Under the pieces are notes generated by a model. It made no database searches. It saw only the letters and a program-made list of their open reading frames with translations, and was not told where the DNA came from. Shown here in pieces: positions 7,936 to 16,561 of a stretch of DNA of 64,000 nucleotides (positions are counted from its first letter, which is position 1; the number at the start of each line of letters is the position of its first letter). Source of the stretch: an uncultured Candidatus Nemicrothrix sp. (GTDB lineage: Bacteria; Actinomycetota; Acidimicrobiia; Acidimicrobiales; UBA8592); NCBI GenBank assembly GCA_913046155.1, contig CAJWRY010000001.1, forward strand, positions 1-64,000, in the 5' to 3' direction. Position numbers and translations under genes: made by a program.

Positions 7936-9050
7936 CTTGGGCGCGGTTCTCTGGGGAGGCCTAAAACTCTTTCACCAAGTATGTTTCTCATCACGTCTGA
8001 TGTCCCTCCCTGAATAGTGTATGCAGGGGCATATGCAACACCCATTTGAAGTTGGTCTCCGGCTATTGCAGAGACTCCTAATATTGATGCTGCAAAGTTA
8101 GCCACCCGTTGCTCATGTTCGGTGCAGAAGCATTTTGTCGCAGCACTAAAGCCTGCTGGTGCTTGACCTAAAGCACCTTTATACACCAAGATTCTTCCTA
8201 TTTGATAACCGGTCTCCAGTGATGCAATTTCTTGACGAACAAGGGGGTCTTCTTTGTTTGCTACTTCGCAGGCTCTCTCAAATAGCAACCAGTTTGACAT
8301 CAGCCGATCAATGCCGCCTCGCTCATGTTCCAATTGAGACATCGTTTGCGAGAAAGCATTATTTTCTTCCCCAATCAAGTTCTCAACAGAGACTCGTACA
8401 TCAGTGAAGAAAATTTCGCAAAAGTGCTTATTTCCGACTGCATCAACAATTGGTCGAACCTCAATTCCTTCCAAATCCATAGGAACAACAATTTCACTTA
8501 GGCCTTTATGTGGTGGTCCATCATTCAGAGTTCGGACAATTAAATAACAGTAATCTGAAATTGCAGCAATACTTGTCCAGATCTTTTGCCCATTGATGAT
8601 ATAAGAGTCCCCGTCTCTTCTGGCAAAAGTTTGAAGTGAGGCTAGATCTGACCCTGAATTAGGTTCACTCATACCGATACACCATGTACTTTCACCTTCA
8701 AGCATCGCAGGAAGAAATCTATTCCTCTGATTCTCGGTTCCATACGAATAGATTGCAGGTCCCATCTGTCGATCAGCGATCCAACTAGCTGATATTGGAG
8801 CGCCAGCTTTCATCATTTCTTCTGCGACAATTATTCGCTCTATCCCTGGCCTACCTCCTCCTCCATGTTCTAGAGGCCATGTCATACCAATCCAACCTTC
8901 GCTTGCTAGGACCTTAGAAAATTCCTTTGAGTATCCATTGATCCACGAATCATCGAAGCATCCAAATTCAAGTGCACCTTTTGTCGCGACGGACCGCGCA
9001 TGCTCACGAAGTTCCATAAGGTGTGGTGGAAAAGAAAAATCAAAGGACAT
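7932..9050 (-). CDS. Acyl-CoA dehydrogenase
   Basis: A 372-residue FAD flavoprotein that oxidises an acyl-CoA to the enoyl-CoA. It shows WIGMTWPLEHGGGGRPGIERIIVAEEM, MSEPNSGSDLASLQT (flavin-binding region), GQKIWTSIA, and the C-terminal TIQGGTSDVMRNILGERVLGLPREPR. The last segment resembles actinobacterial FadE proteins used for steroid or branched substrates. The ATG comes directly after the TAA of the amidohydrolase gene, and the 3' end overlaps the SDR gene, so these are one operon. Confidence 0.92.
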   Translation of the reverse strand: MSFDFSFPPHLMELREHARSVATKGALEFGCFDDSWINGYSKEFSKVLASEGWIGMTWPLEHGGGGRPGIERIIVAEEMMKAGAPISASWIADRQMGPAIYSYGTENQRNRFLPAMLEGESTWCIGMSEPNSGSDLASLQTFARRDGDSYIINGQKIWTSIAAISDYCYLIVRTLNDGPPHKGLSEIVVPMDLEGIEVRPIVDAVGNKHFCEIFFTDVRVSVENLIGEENNAFSQTMSQLEHERGGIDRLMSNWLLFERACEVANKEDPLVRQEIASLETGYQIGRILVYKGALGQAPAGFSAATKCFCTEHEQRVANFAASILGVSAIAGDQLQMGVAYAPAYTIQGGTSDVMRNILGERVLGLPREPRPR

Positions 9051-10055
9051 TTAGCTTCCTACTCCATATACGCTTCGAGCGGTCACCCAGAAAAGGTCAT
9101 CCTTTTCACTTGCCGTAAAGGTTTGGACTATTTTTTGAAATGTGTTCCAAATAACTGAGTACGGAAGAGTCTGTCTGTCTACAGGGTAGTTCGATTCAAA
9201 CATGCATTTCTCCGTTCCGAATGTTTCAATACACCACAATATCCGCTCATTCCAAACAGTTACCACTTCATCTGATGATGGAGGCTTAGGTCTAGACACC
9301 CAGTTTGTTCCGAAATAATTCTCCATACCTATTCCGCCTATTTTGAGGTACACATTCTCTAGTTTGGCAAGTTTCCGTAACTCCGATTTCCATATGTCCT
9401 GTACATTATCTTGTTTCTTTTTCCATCTTCCAAGGTTTAATGGCGCACCTAGGTGATTGATAATGATTCGGGTGTTTGGGGCTTCTTTCGCCAAGTCGTG
9501 CAGCTCATGCAATTGATCAAAATACATCCAAGCATCGAAGCTAAGGTTACGCGTACCGAGAGAGCGTACCCCATCAATAAATGTCTGATCTGTCATTAAC
9601 CCCTCTGATGGCTTGCTGTGCGAAATAGGTATGTCAGCATCGCTACTCCAAGCAGTAGCATGCCTAATTCCTTTTAACATCTGCCCAGCCAGTTCTTGAT
9701 GCGCTTCTATTAAATCGCTGACTTTATCCCCTAGAGAAAGATCAAGAAAGGCAACAATGCCAGAGATATTACAACCTTTGAGTTCTTTAGATCTAACCGA
9801 TTCGTCAACGACAAATTCAGTTTCCCCTATAGAACGCAGTTCCTTTTGCGCTTCTTTTCGGTAATTCGCTAGGCATTCAACAAATACTGTGTCGGTAACT
9901 GTGTGGCCTCTACTCGTGTCTTCACTGAGTTCTTCTGCACGATATCTGCTTCCGCCACGCTCCCATAAGTGATGATGAGGGTCTATGATTCTCTGCTCCG
10001 AATCAACAGGTGGTTCCTGCCCACTGTTGATCCATTCCAGTCGATCAAGATTCAT
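9051..10055 (-). CDS. Amidohydrolase-2 family metal-dependent hydrolase
   Basis: A 334-residue TIM-barrel protein. RIIDPHHHLWERGGSRY near residues 22-38 carries the HxH metal motif, IINHLGAP the third histidine region, and MFESNYPVDR the end-of-barrel site. In this subfamily an Asn at that last position (FESNFPVD) is common. Such proteins hydrolyse lactones or cyclic amides or act as decarboxylases. It is the first gene of the minus operon 10055-5434 and faces away from the next amidohydrolase across 106 bases. Ring lactone hydrolysis before CoA activation would fit, but is inferred. Confidence 0.82.
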   Translation of the reverse strand: MNLDRLEWINSGQEPPVDSEQRIIDPHHHLWERGGSRYRAEELSEDTSRGHTVTDTVFVECLANYRKEAQKELRSIGETEFVVDESVRSKELKGCNISGIVAFLDLSLGDKVSDLIEAHQELAGQMLKGIRHATAWSSDADIPISHSKPSEGLMTDQTFIDGVRSLGTRNLSFDAWMYFDQLHELHDLAKEAPNTRIIINHLGAPLNLGRWKKKQDNVQDIWKSELRKLAKLENVYLKIGGIGMENYFGTNWVSRPKPPSSDEVVTVWNERILWCIETFGTEKCMFESNYPVDRQTLPYSVIWNTFQKIVQTFTASEKDDLFWVTARSVYGVGS

Positions 10056-10161
10056 TTTTGCTCAATCTAGAAAGCATTAATGTACCGTAGCCCAAGTTAG
10101 CTAATTGATGTGTACAAGCAATGGGATTGCGTAACACACTCAAGGTCAATAGAGTGAGCAA

Positions 10162-11157
10162 ATGAGTGGTTTTATTGACGTGCATGGTCATGTTGTTTTA
10201 GAGGAAAGTATGGGCGCAGCTGGACCGGTATGCGGACCGGAACTTGGGTATTACCCCGATGGAACCACATTCTTTCGGGTTGGAGATTGGCGTTTAGATG
10301 GAGTGCCCTATAAAGAGTCTCTTTTCATGCAAGCTAAACTGAGACTTGAAGCGATGGACGAAGCTGGGATTTCTTTACAGGCCTTATCGCCCAATCCGTT
10401 AACTTATCTTCATTGGATAGATGAGAAAGACGCTGCCAACTACTGCAGAATTCACAATGAGGCTATGGCTTCACTTGTGTCTGACCATGAAGACCGATTT
10501 TTGGGATTTGCTTCACTACCGATGCAAAATATTGATATGGCGATTAACGAGCTGGAGTATTCGGTTAAAGAATTAAATTTGATAGGAGGATACATCGGCA
10601 CTGATTTTGGCACTGACTTTGATGACCCCAGAATGAATGAATTCTATGCGGCGTGTTGTGAATTTAATGTCCCCCTATTTCTTCATCCCGCTCCTTCTGG
10701 CCTTGATGGGCCTCTTCGGGATCCTAGAATGCGGAAATACGACTTAGACCTAGTCATCGAGTTCTCATATGAGGAATTGGTGGCAACATCTATGATCATT
10801 TTTGGTGGTGTTACCAAACGATTCCCTAGTCTTGATATTTGCATATCGCATGGAGGGGGCTCAACTATGCTTCACAGAAGCAAGCTTAGGCTTCTCGCTG
10901 AACGGCGCCCTTCATCTCCTGAGTGGATTCGCGAACCAGGCGAATTTGACAAGGAACTAGATAATCTATGGTTTGATTGTCATGTATCTGGACAAATGGA
11001 ATTTGATTTTGCTATGTCCCAATTAAATACAGACCGCTTGGTTTTCGGAACAAATTTCGGCGGATGGGATTCAGGGGCTGCGCATTACCCCTCGGAAATG
11101 ATTGAGAAATTAAATACCAATGCGAAGACTTTGCTTCGTCTAGATGCTGCTACCTGA
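10162..11157 (+). CDS. ACMSD-like amidohydrolase (decarboxylase/hydrolase)
   Basis: A 331-residue TIM-barrel protein resembling aminocarboxymuconate-semialdehyde decarboxylase. DVHGHVV near residues 6-12 is the first metal motif (HxH), FASLPMQ follows, FLHPAPSG gives a mid-barrel histidine, and CISHGGG another. The terminal motif reads FGTNFGGWDSG where ACMSD relatives have GTD, so Asn replaces the usual Asp. Related enzymes decarboxylate aromatic or muconate-type acids. It is divergent from the amidohydrolase at 9051-10055. The Asp-to-Asn change may be subfamily-typical and does not prove loss of activity. Confidence 0.8.
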   Translation: MSGFIDVHGHVVLEESMGAAGPVCGPELGYYPDGTTFFRVGDWRLDGVPYKESLFMQAKLRLEAMDEAGISLQALSPNPLTYLHWIDEKDAANYCRIHNEAMASLVSDHEDRFLGFASLPMQNIDMAINELEYSVKELNLIGGYIGTDFGTDFDDPRMNEFYAACCEFNVPLFLHPAPSGLDGPLRDPRMRKYDLDLVIEFSYEELVATSMIIFGGVTKRFPSLDICISHGGGSTMLHRSKLRLLAERRPSSPEWIREPGEFDKELDNLWFDCHVSGQMEFDFAMSQLNTDRLVFGTNFGGWDSGAAHYPSEMIEKLNTNAKTLLRLDAAT

Positions 11158-11162
11158 GACTA

Positions 11163-11924
11163 CTATTCGTAGGTAACGCCTAAGCCCAATCCGCCATCAA
11201 TTGTGAGAACGTTCCCAGTCGCCCAGTTCGCATTCACTAAATACTCAAAGGCTTCCGCGACTTCAGCTGATGTGCCAGGTCTCCCAAGTGCATGGAGGTT
11301 CCCCATATCTGCAAGCCGTTTATCAGACTCTTCTTGTGATGAAAGCCCGGCTCGTACATTAATTTCTGTGGGCACTCCGCCGGGACGTACACAACCCACC
11401 CTTATTTCGTCTTTACCCAATTCGGCAGCCAAAACTCCTGTCAAAGCTTCAAGAGCTCCTTTGGTAGCAGCATAAGGTGATGCATTTGGGAATGCTCTCT
11501 GCGTATGAACTGAACCTACAAAAACTACACACCCCTTCGATTCTTTAAGGTGCTCAAATGCTTCCTTAACAAGCATCATCCCCCCTATAACATTTGAGTG
11601 AAAGACTTCAATAAGCTTCTGCTCTTCAAATTCGGCAACATCACATCGATACATGTTTCCTGCATTACTGATTAGTGCATCAAGTTTCCCTCCATAAACT
11701 ACCGCTTTTTCAATCATTGCTTTTCTGTGTTCGTCGTCTGTTACATCTCCAGTGAAATATGTGATATCGCCACTTATCGCATTGCAGGTCTCCTGCAATT
11801 TCGCCTCCCTACGACCCGTTATCACGACCTTCGCTCCTCGTTGAACAAAATGTTGAGCGACTCCTCTTCCGATACCTGATCCCCCTCCGGTGATCAGAAC
11901 TGATTTGCCATTTAATGTAGCCAT
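11163..11924 (-). CDS. Short-chain dehydrogenase/reductase
   Basis: A 253-residue classical SDR. TGGGSGIGRG near residues 12-21 binds the dinucleotide; ITGRREAKL suggests NADP preference, since Arg residues follow the second strand. NAGNMYR is the NNAG-equivalent, GSVHTQRAFPNASPYAATKGA holds Ser, Tyr and Lys of the catalytic site, and VRPGGVPTEI and NVLTIDGG follow. It is convergent with the amidohydrolase gene (5-base gap). The downstream end of the minus operon that starts around 18132 may include it. Substrate unknown. Confidence 0.87.
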   Translation of the reverse strand: MATLNGKSVLITGGGSGIGRGVAQHFVQRGAKVVITGRREAKLQETCNAISGDITYFTGDVTDDEHRKAMIEKAVVYGGKLDALISNAGNMYRCDVAEFEEQKLIEVFHSNVIGGMMLVKEAFEHLKESKGCVVFVGSVHTQRAFPNASPYAATKGALEALTGVLAAELGKDEIRVGCVRPGGVPTEINVRAGLSSQEESDKRLADMGNLHALGRPGTSAEVAEAFEYLVNANWATGNVLTIDGGLGLGVTYE

Positions 11925-11929
11925 TATCT

Positions 11930-12304
11930 TTAGCCTCCGTTGATGATTATGTAGTTGTTTGGGTCGTTAATATTGATAGTTGATGCACAGCCGCAATCAG
12001 TTCCTAGTGCGTTGTGGTCAAAGTAAATAGCTTGTTCAAGGTCAGTCATCGCTTTAACACTTTCTCTTACTTCTTGCTCATTTCGCAAACCCGACCTTAT
12101 ATCTCGTAATTTCCGGAGATTATTGATCTGACTTTCATCCTCAAGCCGATCCCAATCTGCTACAGCATGAATTTGAGGAAAATAATTACTGTCGCGCCCA
12201 AATTGAAATACAAATCGGTCAAGAACTAACTGCCTTCTCGTGATATCTTCTGGACTGAAATTATGTCTTCGTAAACGTTTATCCCATTCCATTGATAGAT
12301 GCAT
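11930..12304 (-). CDS. Unrecognised small protein
   Basis: I do not recognise this 124-residue protein. It is highly charged and Asp/Asn/Arg-rich, begins with a helical stretch (MEWDKRLRRHNFSPEDITRRQ), and ends in a Cys-containing tail with DCGCAST and NINDPNNYIIINGG. No signal peptide or membrane segment is visible. An alternative ATG at 12292 gives a product four residues shorter. It sits 5 bases upstream of an SDR gene and 41 bases downstream of a CoA ligase, on the same strand, so it probably belongs to their pathway. The paired cysteines could bind metal, but nothing more can be said. Confidence 0.55.
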   Translation of the reverse strand: MHLSMEWDKRLRRHNFSPEDITRRQLVLDRFVFQFGRDSNYFPQIHAVADWDRLEDESQINNLRKLRDIRSGLRNEQEVRESVKAMTDLEQAIYFDHNALGTDCGCASTININDPNNYIIINGG

Positions 12305-12345
12305 CTTTTAAGCTAGAGGTCTCAAACTGAATAGTGTTAGTAATT

Positions 12346-13986
12346 TCAGCTAGTACTTGTTGCGATTTCCTTTTCAATACGCTCCTTCAATTCATACTTC
12401 AAGATCTTTGTTGCACCCATTGGCCACTCTTGTATGAACCTAATATGCTTAGGGACTTTGAAGGAGGCAATTTCTCCTTTGCAAAATTTTATTATTTCCG
12501 CTTCTGTGGCTTCCTCGCCGGGTTTCAATTCCACGAATGCTACTGGTACTTCGCCATATTTTTCATCTTGTAGCCCGACAACAGCGCTAAGTTTAATCTT
12601 TGGATGGGTCGCCAAGTACCCCTCAATCTCAACAGATGCGACGTTCTCTCCTCCCACTTTCAGCATGTCTTTCAACCTGCCAAGGAAAGCTACTCTTCCA
12701 TGCTTATCGATTGAGCCTAGGTCCCCACTAAAAAACCACCCTTCGGTATCAAAAGATTCCCCTGTCTTTTCGACATCATTGTGATAGCCAGAGAACACAC
12801 CGACTCCCCTAGCGACTATTTCGCCTTTCTGATCGGGTCCTAGTAGCTCTCGAGTCTCTGGGTGGCGGATTTGGACTTCATTACCTGGAAGAGCTTTGCC
12901 AGACGATTCTGACCGTCCAGCGAGGTCATCTGACCTATCACTCATCACAACTGATCCACCCATTTCAGTCATCCCATACGCTGTGATCTGAACCGTATAG
13001 GGCATTAGTTTTTGCATCGAAACTAATTGCTCTGCTGGACCCACATTAAATATCGTCCGCACTGATCTGAAATCTTCTTCAGTGTATTCTTTCAGGTTCA
13101 AAAGATCTAAGGTTAGTTGACCAAAGGCTGGGAACATGACGTCAGGTTGATGTTCTTTTATCATCGCAAGTCCTAGCCTAGGGTCAAAATGATCCATAGA
13201 TATGAAGGTCCCTTGCACAGAAAGAGTCCCGCAAAATGGCTGCGTGAATGCAGTATGGAACATCGGGAGAGGCCCCCAAACAACATCATTGGTTTGGAGG
13301 CAAAGCCTATCTCTTCCTCCAACTATTCCTGCATGTAAAAGCACGGTATGAGTCAATGGGCAACCTTTGGGCATTGCAGTAGTGCCGGAGGTATAGAACA
13401 TTATTGCAAGATCGCTTGGCTCGATATTATCGGCAGTTGAAAGTATTTCTTGTTCGTTTATATCATGTCCTTTATTTAAGAAATACTGTTCACTTTGGAA
13501 ACCTACTCGTTCCTTTTCACCAAACAGCACTATCCGCTCGAGGTCCGGATAGTCCTCCAACTCAAGTGCTTTTTTTGAGTCAGCTAAGTCCTGTATTCCA
13601 GGAATAGCCTTGCTTAAAAGCTCGGCGTAATTTGTGAATTCGTCTGCTTTGTCGCTGGTAAGAATAATCTTGATTCCAGAATCTTTAGTTACATGCGATA
13701 TTTCGCGTGATTTAAATCGCCCATTGTAGAGAACGGGCAATGCTCCAAGTAGGGACACAGCAAAAAGTGCCTCCACGTAACGGACGCTATTGGCCATTAA
13801 TATTCCTACTGGGTCTCCTTTGGCAATCCCAAAGCATTTTAGAGACTTAGCTATATTGAGAGCCTCTCTGAAAATCTCATCGTATGTACTTGACTCCTTT
13901 GGAAGCACTAGGCACAGCCGGTTAGGGTCGTCTTTCGCACCTTCTATTAAAAGTTGAGGAAAAGTTTTCTGTACTGAATTAGTCAT
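12346..13986 (-). CDS. Acyl-CoA synthetase (AMP-binding, ANL superfamily)
   Basis: Activates a carboxylic acid with ATP and CoA. It is 546 residues and complete. The phosphate-binding loop MFYTSGTTAMPKGCPLTH lies near residues 195-212, the adenine-region motif is YGMTEMGG, the hinge reads GWFFSGDLGSIDKHGR, and the C-terminal lysine segment is MGATKILKYELKE. The ATKI.K form differs from the usual TGKI.K and is shared with the paralogue at 31625-33253 (SATKIQK), so the two are close relatives. Its 5' end overlaps the FAD oxidoreductase gene by 8 bases. Long-chain or ring-containing acids are likely substrates (inference). Confidence 0.93.
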   Translation of the reverse strand: MTNSVQKTFPQLLIEGAKDDPNRLCLVLPKESSTYDEIFREALNIAKSLKCFGIAKGDPVGILMANSVRYVEALFAVSLLGALPVLYNGRFKSREISHVTKDSGIKIILTSDKADEFTNYAELLSKAIPGIQDLADSKKALELEDYPDLERIVLFGEKERVGFQSEQYFLNKGHDINEQEILSTADNIEPSDLAIMFYTSGTTAMPKGCPLTHTVLLHAGIVGGRDRLCLQTNDVVWGPLPMFHTAFTQPFCGTLSVQGTFISMDHFDPRLGLAMIKEHQPDVMFPAFGQLTLDLLNLKEYTEEDFRSVRTIFNVGPAEQLVSMQKLMPYTVQITAYGMTEMGGSVVMSDRSDDLAGRSESSGKALPGNEVQIRHPETRELLGPDQKGEIVARGVGVFSGYHNDVEKTGESFDTEGWFFSGDLGSIDKHGRVAFLGRLKDMLKVGGENVASVEIEGYLATHPKIKLSAVVGLQDEKYGEVPVAFVELKPGEEATEAEIIKFCKGEIASFKVPKHIRFIQEWPMGATKILKYELKERIEKEIATSTS

Positions 13987-15382
13987 CGATGACGGGAACT
14001 TTCATTTCGTTGCTTGGTATGTAACTATCTAGCCGCTCAGGATTAGGTGTACACTCAAAATTTTGAGTAGCTATCTTTCTTCCTGCAACGCGCCCTAGGG
14101 TTAATGCTGGCGTTATCCTCATTCCTCCCATTCCAATCACCGGCCCCAGCCCGCCGCTGCAATCGCCAACAGCAAACAATTTCGGAATCGGTTCTCCATA
14201 GACATTTAAAACTTGTAAGTCGGCGTTAACTCGGAATCCTCCTGCTGGGAAATTTATACCTGTGATCATTTTTGAGGCATAGTAAGGAGGTTCCAGAATT
14301 CCTCTTCTGCCGGCAGGAAGAATAACCCTTCCAAATTCTGGGTCCCTTTCTTTTGAAGAAGAAAGAAAATCATTCCATCGAGCAATTTCTGAATCTAGTC
14401 CTTTAGGGTCAGACCCTATTATTTCTGCAAGTTCCATCAATGAGTTAGCGGTCGATGGAGTTTCTGGCATCTCATTAATGAGTTGCATTTTTTTCATATA
14501 GGTATGATTGTCGTAAATGTAATGTGCTGACCTACCTGGTTGATTATTTAATTCTTTGACTCTGTAGTCATAAGGCCCTGCTTCATCATGAAATCGGCTA
14601 CCGAGGGCATTTACCGCTATTGAATCTTCGACAAGCGCAGAGCCGACCATGATTAGTGGCGGAATCATAGTCATATTAATTAACTCTCCCCCAACCTCTT
14701 GCCCCATAATATGTCCATCCCCGACATCATATTGAGTTCCTAAATAAGGGGTTGATGCCATATTCTCTGGTTGATATTTTTTTCTTAATGATGAATTTGC
14801 TTGGTACCCACCCGCTGCTAAGACCACTCCCAAATTTGCTCGAAAAGTTTCGTTCTCAGCTTGAACGCCTACTATCACACTCTTATCGACTAATAGCCTT
14901 CTTGCCCTGGTGGATGTTCGAATATCAACATCGTTTTTTTCTAAAACATCGGAGAAAACTTTTGTGAACATACTCGTGTCTGTCACGTCAACCATTCTAT
15001 TTACAGAGTGTTGGAGTGGTCTGGGTAGAAACCTGTTGAACTCAAACCCTAGATCTATCAACCAGTCATAAGTGCTAGCAGACTCTTGAGCGAACACTTT
15101 TGCGAGTTCTGCATCAAACTCAATGCCATAATTCTCTTTTTGGCGATTAATTTCTTCAACCATGTCTGCATAGAAAATTTCAGCGCTATCTTCAAAACCC
15201 GCTTTATCTTGCATCGCAAAGCCTTGAAAAGCGAGGTAGCCAGTTGATCGTGCCGCGTTGCCACCTATTAATGTATCAGCCTCAAGAAGCAGGACAGAAG
15301 CTCCGTTTTTTGATGCCTCAAGAGCAGTTGCGACACCGGCTGGCCCGCCTCCTATAACAACAATGTCGGCAGTATTTTTCAA
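13979..15382 (-). CDS. FAD-dependent oxidoreductase (fumarate reductase/3-ketosteroid dehydrogenase-like)
   Basis: A 467-residue FAD_binding_2-type flavoprotein. The N-terminal dinucleotide motif IVVIGGGPAGVATALEA is followed by VLLLEAD and the NAARSTGYLA loop that contacts flavin. The C-terminal segment FAVGDCSGGLGPVIGMGGMRITPALTLGR is the usual FAD-closing motif. The family includes fumarate reductases, 3-ketosteroid delta-1-dehydrogenases and urocanate reductases. It lies in an operon with a CoA ligase, a VOC protein, an SDR and another ligase. Introducing or reducing a double bond in a ring acid would fit the setting, but this is inference. Confidence 0.88.
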   Translation of the reverse strand: MKNTADIVVIGGGPAGVATALEASKNGASVLLLEADTLIGGNAARSTGYLAFQGFAMQDKAGFEDSAEIFYADMVEEINRQKENYGIEFDAELAKVFAQESASTYDWLIDLGFEFNRFLPRPLQHSVNRMVDVTDTSMFTKVFSDVLEKNDVDIRTSTRARRLLVDKSVIVGVQAENETFRANLGVVLAAGGYQANSSLRKKYQPENMASTPYLGTQYDVGDGHIMGQEVGGELINMTMIPPLIMVGSALVEDSIAVNALGSRFHDEAGPYDYRVKELNNQPGRSAHYIYDNHTYMKKMQLINEMPETPSTANSLMELAEIIGSDPKGLDSEIARWNDFLSSSKERDPEFGRVILPAGRRGILEPPYYASKMITGINFPAGGFRVNADLQVLNVYGEPIPKLFAVGDCSGGLGPVIGMGGMRITPALTLGRVAGRKIATQNFECTPNPERLDSYIPSNEMKVPVIDD

Positions 15383-15876
15383 CTCTCCATTCCCCCAGGT
15401 TCCATGGCGGAAGGAAAATCGCCACCGGCCATCCAGTTATCAAAAGCTGGCTTACGTGCTATGTCTACTAATTCAATCCTCAAGCCGGTGTTTCGAAGTG
15501 TGTGGTAAGTAAAGCCGAATGGGCCATCAGTATCGGGGTTATAGTATGTTGATTCCCACATGTAGCCAGAATTAGTAAGACGTGCATGGTCCTCTTGAAG
15601 GTTTTTAGTCCAAAAACCTAAGTGGTGAATCCCCAAATCTGCTTGGCCCCAGACGGTACCGGGAGCAACCCGAATTATTTCATAATGTGGTGGCCCTGTT
15701 GTTGAGTACACCACTTTCATATCTGCGGTCACAATCCCATTGGGCTGCTCGCAGACAATTTCAAATTCGGTTACATTTGCCCATTCAATTCCTAAATTTG
15801 ATGAAAGTTCATCAAGCGCCCCATCAAAATCACTTACTACAAGACCGAAATGATAAAAACCAGATAATGGAAACAT
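15379..15876 (-). CDS. VOC/glyoxalase family protein
   Basis: A 165-residue vicinal-oxygen-chelate protein. The chosen ATG at 15876 comes one base after the TAA of the upstream SDR gene; a start 12 codons earlier would overlap that gene. GFYHFGLVVSDFDGALDELSSNLG supplies the first metal-ligand histidine and beta-alpha-beta-beta module, and DLGIHHLGFWTKNLQEDHARL the second. The last strand ends in GLRIELVD with a glutamate in the usual ligand position. Related proteins include methylmalonyl-CoA epimerase and dioxygenases. Membership is clear, but the reaction is not. It overlaps the FAD oxidoreductase gene by 4 bases. Confidence 0.82.
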   Translation of the reverse strand: MFPLSGFYHFGLVVSDFDGALDELSSNLGIEWANVTEFEIVCEQPNGIVTADMKVVYSTTGPPHYEIIRVAPGTVWGQADLGIHHLGFWTKNLQEDHARLTNSGYMWESTYYNPDTDGPFGFTYHTLRNTGLRIELVDIARKPAFDNWMAGGDFPSAMEPGGMES

Positions 15877-15877
15877 G

Positions 15878-16561
15878 TTAAACCCCGTTTGATGTCCAAC
15901 CACCATCAGCAAAAACAGTGGTACCTGTTATATAACTAGATTCAGCGGATAAAAGAAACTTAGCGACGGAAGCAATTTCGTTTGGCTCCCCAACTCTCCC
16001 TAACGGAACTCGCCCTTCCAACCAAGAAACTTGTTCAGGGTCGTTGAGTCTCTCTGCGGTCATTGGAGTTCGTATTGCGCCTGGCCCTATTGCATTAACC
16101 CGTATTCCCATCGGAGCGCCCTCTATCGCTGCAGCTTTGGTGAGTGCAGAGATTGCTCCCTTGCTTGCTACATAGTGGGCCTGCCCGGGAACTGCAATTA
16201 ACGCGTTGACAGAGGAAATATTCACTATCGAAGCTTCTGTACCAGCTTCATGATTTTGAAACAAAGATCTTATTCCAAGCCATGTGCCGGTAACATTAAC
16301 CTTCAAGTGTTGCTCAAAGGTGGCCATCGAAGTTTCCATTATCGTGCCTCTGGTTCTGATACCTGCACAATTCACCAAGCCTTGAACAGGACCGACCTGT
16401 TCAAAGAGATCGGTCCATGCTACTTCATCGGTAACGTCTAGTTCTTTGGCGTTATTGTTTTCTTGCAAGTCAACACTGATGACCTCAAACGCCTCGGATG
16501 CTAAATAATCACTGACTTCTTTACCGATACCCGAAGCTCCGCCTGTGACAATAACTTTCAT
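15878..16561 (-). CDS. Short-chain dehydrogenase/reductase
   Basis: A 227-residue SDR, slightly short for the family but complete. TGGASGIGKEV near residues 6-16 is the cofactor loop. ISVDLQENN, with an Asp after the second strand, suggests NAD preference. NCAGIRTRG replaces NNAG, and VNISSVNALIAVPGQAHYVASKGA carries Ser, Tyr and Lys. The end reads ITGTTVFADGGW. Its ATG overlaps the TGA of the upstream CoA ligase (ATGA), showing that TGA works as a normal stop there. It probably oxidises a hydroxyl group formed after CoA activation. Confidence 0.87.
   Translation of the reverse strand: MKVIVTGGASGIGKEVSDYLASEAFEVISVDLQENNNAKELDVTDEVAWTDLFEQVGPVQGLVNCAGIRTRGTIMETSMATFEQHLKVNVTGTWLGIRSLFQNHEAGTEASIVNISSVNALIAVPGQAHYVASKGAISALTKAAAIEGAPMGIRVNAIGPGAIRTPMTAERLNDPEQVSWLEGRVPLGRVGEPNEIASVAKFLLSAESSYITGTTVFADGGWTSNGV

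Noticed and set aside
10162..11157. Inactivated amidohydrolase from Asp-to-Asn change
   Set aside because: Asn at this place occurs in related subfamilies, so loss of activity cannot be concluded.
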